DNA of 44,793 bases from positions 1 through 44,793 of the forward strand of contig CAUJEL010000136.1 of the NCBI GenBank assembly GCA_963169875.1, read 5' to 3'. The notes under the pieces were generated by a model. It was not told where the DNA came from. It ran no database searches and was given only the letters and a program-made list of their open reading frames with translations. Origin of the DNA: Candidatus Zhuqueibacterota bacterium (GTDB lineage: Bacteria > Zhuqueibacterota > Zhuqueibacteria > Residuimicrobiales > Residuimicrobiaceae). Positions 29,372 through 36,654 of this stretch are shown here, one piece after another (the first letter of the stretch is position 1; each line of letters starts with the position of its first letter). The translations under genes and the position numbers were made by a program.

Positions 29372-29788
29372 TCAGCTGCCTGAAACAGGTGGTTTATGCA
29401 GTTCAATGGGAATGTGTGCCTGGTAATATTCAAAATCCGTGTCAGAAGTGTAAATCAACATCTTATGATGCGTTGCAATAGCGCAAATCAGGAAATCGGT
29501 ATTGGAGCCTTGTATGCCTTTTTGCCCGCATACATTAAAATAGTGTGCTGCCCTTTCATAATCTTCCGTCTCGATGACCAGATCCGGATAAAAAGAGAGC
29601 AGGTACTTCAGTCGATTGAATTGATCTGAAGATTTTATACCGGATAGCAACTCCTGCCTGATCGGCCCGAGCATCTGCACCCGCGAAGCCTGGATCAATG
29701 TTCGCAATTCATCAATGTAATTGTTTTTAATTGGCTTGGATCGCCTTAAGGCTTGCGACCAAATCGAAGTATCGACGATGACCTTCAC
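29372..29788 (-). CDS. vapC: PIN-domain ribonuclease, VapC-like toxin
   Basis: A 138-residue PIN protein: MKVIVDTSIWSQALRR supplies the first Mg2+-binding Asp, LLSGIKS the following acidic/polar region, and SNTDFLICAIATHHKMLIYT with SDTDFEYY the later acidic residues. VapC toxins cut tRNA or rRNA and are neutralised by the antitoxin made just upstream. Its ATG overlaps the stop of that antitoxin gene by four bases (ATGA). Toxin activity is inferred from family and context. Confidence 0.85.
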   Translation of the reverse strand: MKVIVDTSIWSQALRRSKPIKNNYIDELRTLIQASRVQMLGPIRQELLSGIKSSDQFNRLKYLLSFYPDLVIETEDYERAAHYFNVCGQKGIQGSNTDFLICAIATHHKMLIYTSDTDFEYYQAHIPIELHKPPVSGS

Positions 29789-29985
29789 TTTTTGGCCCGT
29801 TGCTTCTTATGGTCAAATGATTCATCATAATCGATCGAGCCAAAAAGTTCCATGATCTTCATCTGTTCATGCTTTTTGATATATTCTTCCAACGCCTCCG
29901 TGACTGCGGCTTTCTTGGTCTTGTGCCGTCCAACTTCTTTGGCTTTGGCAATGAGCGCATCATCAATGGCTAAATTAGTCGCCAT
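29785..29985 (-). CDS. vapB: VapB-type antitoxin (DUF2191-like)
   Basis: A 66-residue protein, MATNLAIDDALIAKAKEVGR followed by HKTKKAAVTEALEEYIKKHE, the standard ribbon-helix-helix start of VapB antitoxins that pair with PIN toxins. The C-terminal half (MELFGSIDYDESFDHKKQRA) is the toxin-binding tail. AGGGA precedes the ATG. Two TACACAT direct repeats lie upstream and may be its autoregulatory operator. Confidence 0.85.
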   Translation of the reverse strand: MATNLAIDDALIAKAKEVGRHKTKKAAVTEALEEYIKKHEQMKIMELFGSIDYDESFDHKKQRAKK

Positions 29986-30009
29986 GTATCATCCCTGCAA
30001 AGGATTTTC

Positions 30010-30038
30010 TACACATTTTTCTAGCAAAATTTACACAT
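30010..30038 (-). promoter_or_regulatory. Candidate VapBC operator (two direct repeats)
   Basis: TACACAT at 30010-30016 and again at 30032-30038, 22 bases (about two helical turns) apart, directly upstream of the antitoxin start. Ribbon-helix-helix antitoxins usually bind such paired sites to repress their own operon. This is inference. Confidence 0.35.
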
Positions 30039-30058
30039 TATTTTTAAAAAAGCAAGAC

Positions 30059-30562
30059 TTATTTGATGACCGCCATCTTGACCACCTGCTGGAACGCGTC
30101 CGCCTCCATGCGGACAAAGTAGACGCCGCTGGCCAACTGCAGCCCATTTTGATCCAAGCCCATATAATGAAAGCGGTACTCCCCTGCTGGCTGCAGGCCC
30201 TGAAAAAGGATGGCAACGCGCTCACCCAGCAGCGAATAGACCGCGACACGCACTTTGGCGGGACGCGGCAGCTGCCACGTCACCGTGGTGCCGAGATTGA
30301 AAGGATTGGGGTAATTCTGCAACAGCGCAAATCGCTTTGGCATCTGCGCCGCGGGCACCGCCACTTCGGTCACCGTGCCCATGGAGTAACTGTCGCTGTA
30401 CATATTGCTGAAGGCGGGCACACCCATTTGCGTTGCTGCAACATGCTGCGAAGTGCTTTGACGCCCGCCTGCAACCGTAAAACCGCTGCGGCTCAATCGA
30501 TAGGATTGCGCCTGAAGTAAGCTTGATGCTATCAACAATACTAACAAAATTCGATTCTTCAT
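30059..30562 (-). CDS. Secreted protein with C-terminal (YPNPF) sorting/FlgD-like domain
   Basis: A 167-residue exported protein. The signal peptide is MKNRILLVLLIASSLLQAQS. A short region follows (YRLSRSGFTVAGGRQSTSQH) of the kind that often repeats in surface proteins of FCB bacteria. The C-terminal domain begins at about 78: FALLQNYPNPFNLGTTVTWQ, VRVAVYSLLGERVAILFQGL, GLQLASGVYFVRMEADAFQQ. That YPNPFN...LASGVYF pattern is the C-terminal sorting/FlgD-Ig-like domain used for type IX-like export in Bacteroidetes and relatives. The attached cargo is tiny, so it may be a sorted small surface factor or a remnant. It follows the 734-residue surface protein by 45 bases and likely belongs to the same operon. 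Confidence 0.78.
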   Translation of the reverse strand: MKNRILLVLLIASSLLQAQSYRLSRSGFTVAGGRQSTSQHVAATQMGVPAFSNMYSDSYSMGTVTEVAVPAAQMPKRFALLQNYPNPFNLGTTVTWQLPRPAKVRVAVYSLLGERVAILFQGLQPAGEYRFHYMGLDQNGLQLASGVYFVRMEADAFQQVVKMAVIK

Positions 30563-30607
30563 TTTCTATTTCCTGGCTTATTGCTCGAATACTCTGGGCT
30601 GCGTTGA

Positions 30608-32812
30608 TTAATCCATGACCACAAGGACCTGAATCTTCCCTGTGCCCGATGCCAGACCTTCCAGTGCCTTTGCGACCATGGCTCCCGGGGTGATTTCAGC
30701 CGCTTTCATGGCATAACCTGGCAGATCAGAGGTGGTCAATAGATCGCCCGGTGCGATGGCGCCATTTTGTGCGGTGACCTTGCACGGCACGATGCCCGCC
30801 AGGGCGAGCGGATAGCCATTTTCCAGCGTTTTGCCGACCATCAGGGTGGGATCGGTTGAGATGATGCCGGCGACGCGGCGGTCATAAGGTGTGGCGGTGC
30901 GCTTGACTTCATTGGCACCCGCCGGATTGATGATGACGACGTCGCCAGCTTCGAGAGCCTCGTCTGATGATATGGTTTCTGCCAGATCTCCCCAGCCGCC
31001 GGTGGTGCAGCGGGCGGGACCATCCACATAAAGTGCAAAGCTGTTCGGAGTCGGCGGACCGGCCAAGCGCGCATGTACGCCATAGAGACTGCCCTCGCCC
31101 AGCACACCGGTGCCGGTGGTGCTGATGCCGTGAACGCCCCCCGTCACGCCCTGGCCTTCGAGGCCCCAGGAGCTGTACAACGCGGTGTTGTTGACCGCCA
31201 GCACCGCGGCGTTGGCGGATGATTTGGAGATGGAAAGATAGTTGGGAAAATGGCGCGACAGCAGCATATTATCCGCCAGATCAGCGCCGGTGACGCCATA
31301 GTCGCTGATCATATAGCTGGTAATCGTGCCCGGCAAATTTTTATTGGGAAAGCGATTGTCATAGGCAGAGCCATCGCGGTACCCCGGCTCAAGCTGAATG
31401 AGCAGATCGCCCATGACGCCGCCGCCGGTGAGGCCGTTGGTGGTCTGCACCGCGGTGACATCACCTGCCGGGAATGCGAGATCATAGCTGGTGATGGTCC
31501 CATCCTTGATCATGGCGCCGGTGATGACGTTGACCTGTTCCTGCCGCACAAAACGGCTGTCGAATATCGAGCCATCGCGATAGCCCGCTTCGAGCTGGAT
31601 GAGCACGTCGCCCACCAGGCCGCCGCCGCTGATGCCGTTGGAAGCGGTGACGCCGGTGATATCGCCGATATTGAAAGCCAGATCCTCCTGGGTCACCGTG
31701 CTGTTCTTGATGTCCGCGCCGGTGATCTCGCCATCGCGAATCATGGCGCCGGTGATGCTGCTTTCCTCACCCTTGCGCACAAAACGGCTGTCGTAGGCGA
31801 TGCCGGATTGATAGTTGCTGTTGAGGGTCAGGGTGACAGCCCCTGTGGTGCCGCCGCCGGTCAAGCCGGTGCCGGCGATGATCTGGGTGATGGTGCTGGC
31901 GGGAAAAGCCAGATCTTGCGGCTGTATGGCGCCGTCGATGATCTTTTCCGAGGTGATGCTGCCCGGGGCCAGCATCATACTGGTGACCACATTGTTCTCA
32001 TCGCGTCTGACGAACCGGGTGTCGTAGACCTGACCGTTGGCAAAATCGGCCGCCAGGGACAGGGTCACCGCGCCCGCGGCACCCCCTCCTGCCAGGCCCG
32101 ATCCGGCATTGACAGCGGTGATGGTGCCGGTGCCGAGAGAAAATCCCAGATCCTGGCGCTGCACCGATCCGTCCGTGATCATATCGCCGTTGATGGTATT
32201 GAGGCCGCCGCGGGGCACATAACCAGCCTCGATCTGAAAGCGGTCGTAAAAGGTTTCCGCTTTTTTGCCGCCCAATTTTGCGGCGTCGATGCTGTTTTTC
32301 GCCGCGTCATCGGCCTGGGTCTTGGTGTAAAACTGATCGGCGGAGACTTGTCCCAGCGAGCCGGCATCGGAGGCGTAAATGCTGAATGGCACACTGAGCA
32401 CCTCTTTGCGAGGTTGCATCACTTCCCCGTTCATCTCCAACTGGATCCAGCGCGGACTGCCGTCGAAGAGCACCCGCGAAAAAGCATTCTCACGCCCCAG
32501 TTCAGCGGTGAAGTAGCCCTGATAAATATCCAGATTCTGATCTTCCTGCCACAACTTGGTGCCGCCGCTGGCGGCAGTCCAGATGCTCACGCGCGCCAGC
32601 AGAGTGCCGGTGATGGCATTGCCATCATTATCGGTCAGGTATCCTTGATAGGCGATCACTTGAGGAATCGACAGGGTTGCCTTCTCAAGCGTGAGTGATG
32701 AGGTGGATGGGCTGGTGACAGGCGTGGCCCCGTCGGGCGTCTGCGCGATCAAACGGACCGCAAAAAAAAGGATGAACATCGCCTGGCCGGCGATGCGGGA
32801 TGGGCGTCTCAT
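30608..32812 (-). CDS. Large repeat-containing secreted/surface protein
   Basis: A 734-residue exported protein (signal peptide about 1-24, MRRPSRIAGQAMFILFFAVR). Residues 45-150 form a conserved opening (QVIAYQGYLTDNDGNAITGT, SPRWIQLEMNGEVMQPRKE) seen in predicted surface proteins of FCB and related bacteria. Four repeats of about 67-78 residues occupy about 229-517. Each carries a GSGLAGGG/GTGLTGGG/SNGISGGG/TNGLTGGG motif followed by a beta-strand, DxRFVR and IT.AMI.DG.IT..DLAF. The C-terminal part (about 604-734; GWGDLAETISSDEALEAGDV, PYDRRVAGIISTDPTLMVG, PGDLLTTSDLPGYAMKA) resembles the tail-fibre/self-processing chaperone type of domain. Overall it looks like a fibrous, perhaps phage-fibre-derived adhesin. 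No enzymatic motif. A GGAGGT lies about 9 bases before the ATG. Confidence 0.8.
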   Translation of the reverse strand: MRRPSRIAGQAMFILFFAVRLIAQTPDGATPVTSPSTSSLTLEKATLSIPQVIAYQGYLTDNDGNAITGTLLARVSIWTAASGGTKLWQEDQNLDIYQGYFTAELGRENAFSRVLFDGSPRWIQLEMNGEVMQPRKEVLSVPFSIYASDAGSLGQVSADQFYTKTQADDAAKNSIDAAKLGGKKAETFYDRFQIEAGYVPRGGLNTINGDMITDGSVQRQDLGFSLGTGTITAVNAGSGLAGGGAAGAVTLSLAADFANGQVYDTRFVRRDENNVVTSMMLAPGSITSEKIIDGAIQPQDLAFPASTITQIIAGTGLTGGGTTGAVTLTLNSNYQSGIAYDSRFVRKGEESSITGAMIRDGEITGADIKNSTVTQEDLAFNIGDITGVTASNGISGGGLVGDVLIQLEAGYRDGSIFDSRFVRQEQVNVITGAMIKDGTITSYDLAFPAGDVTAVQTTNGLTGGGVMGDLLIQLEPGYRDGSAYDNRFPNKNLPGTITSYMISDYGVTGADLADNMLLSRHFPNYLSISKSSANAAVLAVNNTALYSSWGLEGQGVTGGVHGISTTGTGVLGEGSLYGVHARLAGPPTPNSFALYVDGPARCTTGGWGDLAETISSDEALEAGDVVIINPAGANEVKRTATPYDRRVAGIISTDPTLMVGKTLENGYPLALAGIVPCKVTAQNGAIAPGDLLTTSDLPGYAMKAAEITPGAMVAKALEGLASGTGKIQVLVVMD

Positions 32813-32868
32813 GATGCCTTTACCTCCGGTTGAAGACTCTAAAGCTGCTGATGGTTTCTATTTTATAG

Positions 32869-32874
32869 ATTATA
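32869..32874 (-). promoter_or_regulatory. Probable -10 box before the repeat surface protein
   Basis: TATAAT on the minus strand, about 55 bases before the ATG at 32812. No good -35 lies 16-18 bases upstream (only CTGCAA), so it may need an activator or use another sigma factor. Confidence 0.4.
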
Positions 32875-32935
32875 GTGATTTGGGCATCATTTTGCAGAAT
32901 TTTTTCTGAGGAAGGAGGAACAGTGGAGGCTTTTT

Positions 32936-32996
32936 TCTCTGTGCCTCTGAGTTCCTGTGGTTAAGTTCGTTACCACAGAGTCACCGAGACACCGGG
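32936..32996. repeat. CACAGAG imperfect palindrome
   Basis: TCTCTGTGCCTCTGAG...CCTGTGGTTAA and, after a few bases, TTACCACAGAGTCACCGAG form imperfect inverted arms. It belongs to the same visible family as the elements at 5736-5775 and 10901-10987. Confidence 0.6.
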
Positions 32997-33098
32997 GGAT
33001 TTGAAAGCGGATTTGCAGGTGTCTGCTACAGAGAAAGGATCGTTGGGCTCCATCTTCAAGATGAAGCCCAACTCTGTAATTTGCAGGGTGCGCCCCAC

Positions 33099-33122
33099 CA
33101 AAAACAGGTGGAGCCCACCTGT
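33099..33122 (-). terminator. Rho-independent terminator of the M24 peptidase gene
   Basis: Minus strand: ACAGGTGG, 3-base loop, CCACCTGT, then TTTT. The 8-bp perfect stem lies about 10 bases after the stop codon. Confidence 0.85.
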
Positions 33123-33132
33123 TGTCCGGTCA

Positions 33133-34308
33133 CTAAATAACGATCAGCTCCGTCTGCGGCGGCGACAGGAACTCGCAGCCGGATTCGGTGACCACCACCA
33201 TCTCTTCGATGGTGACCACACCGCGTCCCGCCACCGTCAGCCGCGGCTCCAGGGTATAGACCTGTCCCACCTCCACTTTCAGATAGGGCAAATTCTTGTA
33301 GCGTTCCCAGATGGGACAGAGCAGTCCGGCGCCGTCATGCGCGTTGCGCCCCACCTGATGGCCCAGCGCATGCGGGTACTCCTCGTAACCGGCATCGACG
33401 ATGTGCTGACGGGCGATGTGGTCGATGGTCCACCCTTCCACGCCGGGTTTCAAGGCAGCAGCTGCTTTCTGGATTGCCTCATAGATGGTCTTGAATCCCT
33501 TCTGCACTTCCGCCGGGGCTTCCTGTTCGCCGGGACGGCGGAAATACCAGGTGCGCTGCAAATCCGATACGTATCCTTCAAAGCGCACACCGAAATCGAT
33601 ATTCATGATATGGCCCGGCTCGATCAACCGCCCGGTGGGTCCGGCGTGAGCGCCGGCGGTATCCGGTCCGGTGAAGACCGAGGGACAATGATCCGCGCCC
33701 CAGGCCGGCGTCAAGCCTTTGGCCTGCATCTGCTCCGTGATAAAAGCGGCCAGAGCTTGCTCACTCATGCCCGGTTTGGCATAACGGGTGACCTGGTCAT
33801 AAATGTCGAGCGTCTCCTTTATGGCGCGGCGGATGCGCGCCAGTTCGGCAGGCGACTTGCGGCCGCGCAGCGCCGCCACCAGCGCTTCGCTGGTTTCCAG
33901 TGCAGAGGCGTAGGGCGTGTCCTGCAAATACTCCTGCAGCATGAGATACATGCCGTGGCTCATGCCGTCGGCCATGACATCATTGGTCGAATAGTTGATG
34001 GCAATGCGCCTGGGCTGGTACTGCGCCAGGGCCTCCAGCAAAGGCTGACGTACGGAATCGCGATATCCCACAACCTCGTAGCGCGAAGCATGGTCGCGGA
34101 CCGTCTGCATATCCAGACTCCCGACGATGGCGGTCGCCTGCCCGGATGCGGTCAAAATAAAGGCCGATGGCCACACCACATTGGTGCCGGCAATGAGATC
34201 CAGGACCGGATCGGGCGTCGCCGAGGTCTCACGCACAAAGGTCAACCACATATCAACGCCCTGCTCCTGCATGATTTTTATCGCTTGTTCTATTTTTTCA
34301 TTCACCAT
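33133..34308 (-). CDS. M24 family metallopeptidase (Xaa-Pro aminopeptidase-like)
   Basis: A 391-residue protein with the creatinase/prolidase layout: an N-terminal domain (MVNEKIEQAIKIMQEQGVDM, about 1-150) and a pita-bread catalytic domain. Metal-binding residues are visible in MNIDFGVRFEGYVSDLQRTW (two Asp), GHQVGRNAHDG (His), YTLEPRLTVAGRGVVTIEEM (Glu) and the last Glu in VTIEEMVVV. It should remove N-terminal residues next to proline from peptides in the cytoplasm. The ATG at 34308 follows GAGGAG; the open frame upstream of it is not needed. It has its own promoter (34356-34384) and terminator and is probably monocistronic. Confidence 0.9.
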   Translation of the reverse strand: MVNEKIEQAIKIMQEQGVDMWLTFVRETSATPDPVLDLIAGTNVVWPSAFILTASGQATAIVGSLDMQTVRDHASRYEVVGYRDSVRQPLLEALAQYQPRRIAINYSTNDVMADGMSHGMYLMLQEYLQDTPYASALETSEALVAALRGRKSPAELARIRRAIKETLDIYDQVTRYAKPGMSEQALAAFITEQMQAKGLTPAWGADHCPSVFTGPDTAGAHAGPTGRLIEPGHIMNIDFGVRFEGYVSDLQRTWYFRRPGEQEAPAEVQKGFKTIYEAIQKAAAALKPGVEGWTIDHIARQHIVDAGYEEYPHALGHQVGRNAHDGAGLLCPIWERYKNLPYLKVEVGQVYTLEPRLTVAGRGVVTIEEMVVVTESGCEFLSPPQTELIVI

Positions 34309-34355
34309 AACGCTCCTCGCCTCCAGAATTTTGATAGTAAAAAACACACCGGCCA

Positions 34356-34384
34356 AAATTAAGCAGAAACACGATCAATGTCAA
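34356..34384 (-). promoter_or_regulatory. Sigma-70-type promoter of the M24 peptidase
   Basis: Minus strand TTGACA (perfect -35), 17-base spacer, then TAATTT (3 of 6 to the -10 consensus). Start expected about 40 bases before the ATG at 34308. Confidence 0.5.
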
Positions 34385-34617
34385 TAAGTAGTTCAACCCT
34401 CTCGTTGCTCGTGCTGGATCGCGGCGCTGAGCATCGAGCGCCTGGGGCTTCGCTCAGCTAAGGCTGAACCGGGCACGCGAGCAGACACGTCCCCTGTGGG
34501 GCTACTACTCAGTACCGTGACATCCTTACGTCGAAAACGCAGCATCTAAGCTGTCCTGATCGCAGATTTCGCCCAATTCGTGGTTCACTTCGACCATTTC
34601 GTCGAGTCCACCTTGAA

Positions 34618-34642
34618 ATTGCATAAACCTGTTTTGTGCAAT
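34618..34642 (+). promoter_or_regulatory. Candidate activator-binding site (palindrome) for the sigma-54 promoter
   Basis: ATTGCA (34618-34623) and TGCAAT (34637-34642), perfect inverted arms with a 13-base spacer. The centre is about 90 bases before the predicted start, where NtrC-type activators bind. A second palindrome TATCAA-N6-TTGATA (34652-34669) lies between it and -24; it also matches the IHF consensus WATCAANNNNTTR at all fixed positions but the last. Confidence 0.45.
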
Positions 34643-34693
34643 AAAATTTTTTATCAATTGATTTTGATATATTTAACTACTGCATATATGTTT

Positions 34694-34709
34694 TGGCACG
34701 CCCTTTGCT
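34694..34709 (+). promoter_or_regulatory. Sigma-54 (-24/-12) promoter
   Basis: TGGCAC, five bases (GCCCT), TTGCT: an exact match to the TGGCAC-N5-TTGCW consensus with the strict GG/GC spacing. The start should be near 34720, giving a leader of about 50 bases. The only gene it can drive is the calcium-repeat protein at 34771. A scan by eye found no other sequence of this quality in the window. Confidence 0.88.
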
Positions 34710-34770
34710 ATTAACCGGGCAAACAGGCCTGAAATTGAACTTGATAAAAATATAAAAAAGGAGCACTACC

Positions 34771-35388
34771 ATGAAAACCAGCAAGACTCTACTCGCACTG
34801 TCGCTCGCTTTACTGCTGAGCGTCGGTTTGAGCCAGGCACAAACGACCACACCAACCACGCCGATCCAGCATGGCGAAAAATTCGTCGACGCCAATGGCG
34901 ACGGCTACAATGATCTGGCCCCCGATGCCGATGGCGATGGCATCCCCAATGGCCAGGATCCCGATTATGTCAGACCTGGCACAGGCGCTGGCAAGGGGCA
35001 GGGCGCACCCGGATTTGTCGATGAAAACGGCGACGGCATCAATGACAATGCCCCCGATGCCGACGGCGATGGCGTCCCCAACGGACAGGATCCCGACTTT
35101 GTCAAACCGCAGGACGGCAGCGGTCGCGGCGCCGGCAAAGGCCGCCGATTCAACGGCTTTGTCGATGAAGATGGCGATGGCATCAATGACCGCCTTCGCG
35201 ACGATGATAAAGATGGCGTAGCCAACTGTCAGGATGGCGATTGGGTTCGTCCGATGGATGGCGCCGGATACCGCGGCGGCAAGGGCAATCAGCCGGGCAG
35301 AGGGTTTGGTCAAGGCGCCGCCGGCCAGACGCCTGGTCAGGGACAGACGCCCGCGCCCAAAGGTCCTGGCGGCAAAGGTAGAAACTAA
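34771..35388 (+). CDS. Secreted protein with three calcium-binding thrombospondin-3-like repeats
   Basis: A 205-residue exported protein. Signal peptide MKTSKTLLALSLALLLSVGL with cleavage after SQAQ. Three repeats at about 38-69, 82-113 and 130-161 read FVDxNGDGxND...DADGDGxPNGQDPDxVxP. They combine DxNGDGxND and DxDGDGxxNxxD calcium-binding loops as in thrombospondin type 3/dockerin-like repeats. The third copy is altered (DDDKDGVANCQDGDWV) and holds the only Cys. Repeats are joined by Gly/Lys-rich linkers (GTGAGKGQGAPG, GSGRGAGKGRR) and the end (about 162-205) is Gly/Gln/Pro-rich and basic, perhaps a surface-attachment or export tail. AAGGAG precedes the ATG. It is transcribed from a sigma-54 promoter and ends before a terminator hairpin, so it should be made in large amounts when induced. 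Function unknown; calcium binding is inferred. Confidence 0.85.
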   Translation: MKTSKTLLALSLALLLSVGLSQAQTTTPTTPIQHGEKFVDANGDGYNDLAPDADGDGIPNGQDPDYVRPGTGAGKGQGAPGFVDENGDGINDNAPDADGDGVPNGQDPDFVKPQDGSGRGAGKGRRFNGFVDEDGDGINDRLRDDDKDGVANCQDGDWVRPMDGAGYRGGKGNQPGRGFGQGAAGQTPGQGQTPAPKGPGGKGRN

Positions 35389-35412
35389 TTACACATCCTG
35401 AACTGACAAGAG

Positions 35413-35447
35413 GTCTCCGCGGCTTGTGATAAAGCGCGGAGACTTTT
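35413..35447 (+). terminator. Terminator/attenuator between the calcium-repeat and barrel genes
   Basis: GTCTCCGCG ... CGCGGAGAC, a perfect 9-bp stem around 13 bases, followed by TTTT. It lies 25 bases after the first gene and 33 before the second start, so it probably lowers read-through into the barrel gene. Confidence 0.72.
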
Positions 35448-35480
35448 CCAATGCAAGCGAAAAAAAACGGAATATCCACA

Positions 35481-36647
35481 ATGAAAATTAGACCAGAGCC
35501 ATTCGCCAAAACGCTGCCAATCCTTTTTGCGGCAGGCGCCATTCTCCTCGGACTGGCCACACCGCTCTGGGCTCAATTCGGCCTCTCGCTGCAAAACGAA
35601 AGCGGATACAGCAGCAATGCCTTCGCCAATTACTATGCGTTGCCGGATTATTTTTCCAGTTCGCAAATCACCGTCCATCATGATTGGCTGGAGTCATCCA
35701 GCGGTTTGCGCTTCTATTATCAGGGCGAATTAACGCTCTTTGAACAATATCATGACCGCAATTCTCACACCCACGAGGCTGGATTTAATGGTTATAAAAA
35801 CTGGGGGGCATCCGAAAACCAGTTGGATTGGGGCATCCGTTTCAGCAAATCATTCTACGGCGATTTGTACCGCTGGTACGAACAGGAACAAACCACTTCC
35901 TATGCCCAAATCAAGATCGTGGCAGCACCATCCTGGTTCCTCTATACCGGTATCAGCCTGTCGTATCGCAATTATCCGCTGCTGCAGCCGTTCGCCCATT
36001 TCCGGACCTTCGGCTTCGTCCGCAGCAGTTGGTTCCTCGACAGCGGCACCACCTTCATCCTTGAAACAAACCTCCAGCAAAAAATATACAGCCAGGAAAA
36101 TCAAGCCATGGCCGATACCTCTGCACCAGAGATCATTTATGCAGAGGCGGGCAACAGCCTGCAAGGCCTCCTGTCGCTGCGCGCCGCCCAGTCGCTGTCT
36201 GCCAACATCGGCATCAGTGCGGAGTATCGAGTCCGCCACAACTGGAACAGTGCGACGCGCTACCTGGCCTCTTCTGAAGGCGGCTATTTTTCCGATGAAG
36301 ACGTTTTCGACGACGTGTTCGCGCACCATGGCCAGAGCGTCATGGCTACCTACCGGCAGCGCCTGCTGTGGCAGATGCAGTTGAGCATCAATGGACGGTG
36401 GGATGAAAAGAATTATGATGAGCGTCTGGCGGCTGATCTGGCTGGAGAAATTTTTCCGGATGCACAACTACGCAGTGACGAGCGTCGGACTGCCTGGCTG
36501 CAAATCGAGAAACGTTTAAAGCTGAAAAGCAATTTGAATCCCCTGAAGGTGACGGTCACCTTTTCCTGGTTGAAGAACCAGTCAAACGATCCCTTTTACA
36601 ACTATAAAAGTTCTTATTGGGGCATGAGCCTTTCACAAGCTCTATAA
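35481..36647 (+). CDS. Predicted outer-membrane beta-barrel protein, family unknown
   Basis: Not recognised as a named family. The 388-residue protein has a signal peptide (MKIRPEPFAKTLPILFAAGA, cleavage after PLWAQ). The body alternates polar and aromatic residues in the way of barrel strands: LRFYYQGELTLFEQYHDR, LDWGIRFSKSFYGDLYRWY, SWFLYTGISLSYRNYPLL, FGFVRSSWFLDSGTTFILE, LWQMQLSINGRWDEKNY, LKVTVTFSWLKNQSND, SYWGMSLSQAL. Tyr and Trp are frequent. It ends in Leu rather than Phe. The frame is open 10 codons further up (MQAKKNGIST), but that start sits at the terminator hairpin, so the ATG at 35481 is preferred. It follows the calcium-repeat gene in the same direction and likely serves as its partner or anchor. 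Its end is 7 bases from the convergent NtrC gene. Confidence 0.75.
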   Translation: MKIRPEPFAKTLPILFAAGAILLGLATPLWAQFGLSLQNESGYSSNAFANYYALPDYFSSSQITVHHDWLESSSGLRFYYQGELTLFEQYHDRNSHTHEAGFNGYKNWGASENQLDWGIRFSKSFYGDLYRWYEQEQTTSYAQIKIVAAPSWFLYTGISLSYRNYPLLQPFAHFRTFGFVRSSWFLDSGTTFILETNLQQKIYSQENQAMADTSAPEIIYAEAGNSLQGLLSLRAAQSLSANIGISAEYRVRHNWNSATRYLASSEGGYFSDEDVFDDVFAHHGQSVMATYRQRLLWQMQLSINGRWDEKNYDERLAADLAGEIFPDAQLRSDERRTAWLQIEKRLKLKSNLNPLKVTVTFSWLKNQSNDPFYNYKSSYWGMSLSQAL

Positions 36648-36654
36648 ACGCTGC

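Larger units (their letters stand above)
32813..33132. other. Intergenic stretch with repeat, hairpins and terminator
   Basis: 320 bases without a gene. It holds the -10 box for the surface protein, a CACAGAG palindrome (32936-32996), a 13-bp inverted repeat with one mismatch (33042-33072, arms GTTGGGCTCCATC / GATGAAGCCCAAC) and the M24 peptidase terminator (33099-33122). A long open frame on plus (33001-34362) is the shadow of the peptidase gene. Confidence 0.7.
34309..34770. other. Divergent regulatory region between the M24 peptidase and the sigma-54 gene
   Basis: 462 bases without a gene. The left part (34356-34384) holds the peptidase promoter on minus. 34385-34560 is a GC-richer block with nested inverted repeats (GCTGAGC/GCTCAGC; TCAGC-TAAG-GCTGA; CCCC-TGT-GGGG). 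34618-34710 is an AT-rich region with the sigma-54 control elements. No RNA family recognised in the block. Confidence 0.7.

Noticed and set aside
31250-32698. 482-residue open frame on plus
   Set aside because: Antisense mirror of the repeat surface protein; its apparent repeats only reflect the coding repeats on the other strand.
33001-34362. 453-residue open frame on plus
   Set aside because: Antisense to the M24 peptidase gene, whose metal ligands, start and terminator are clear; no recognisable motif in this frame.
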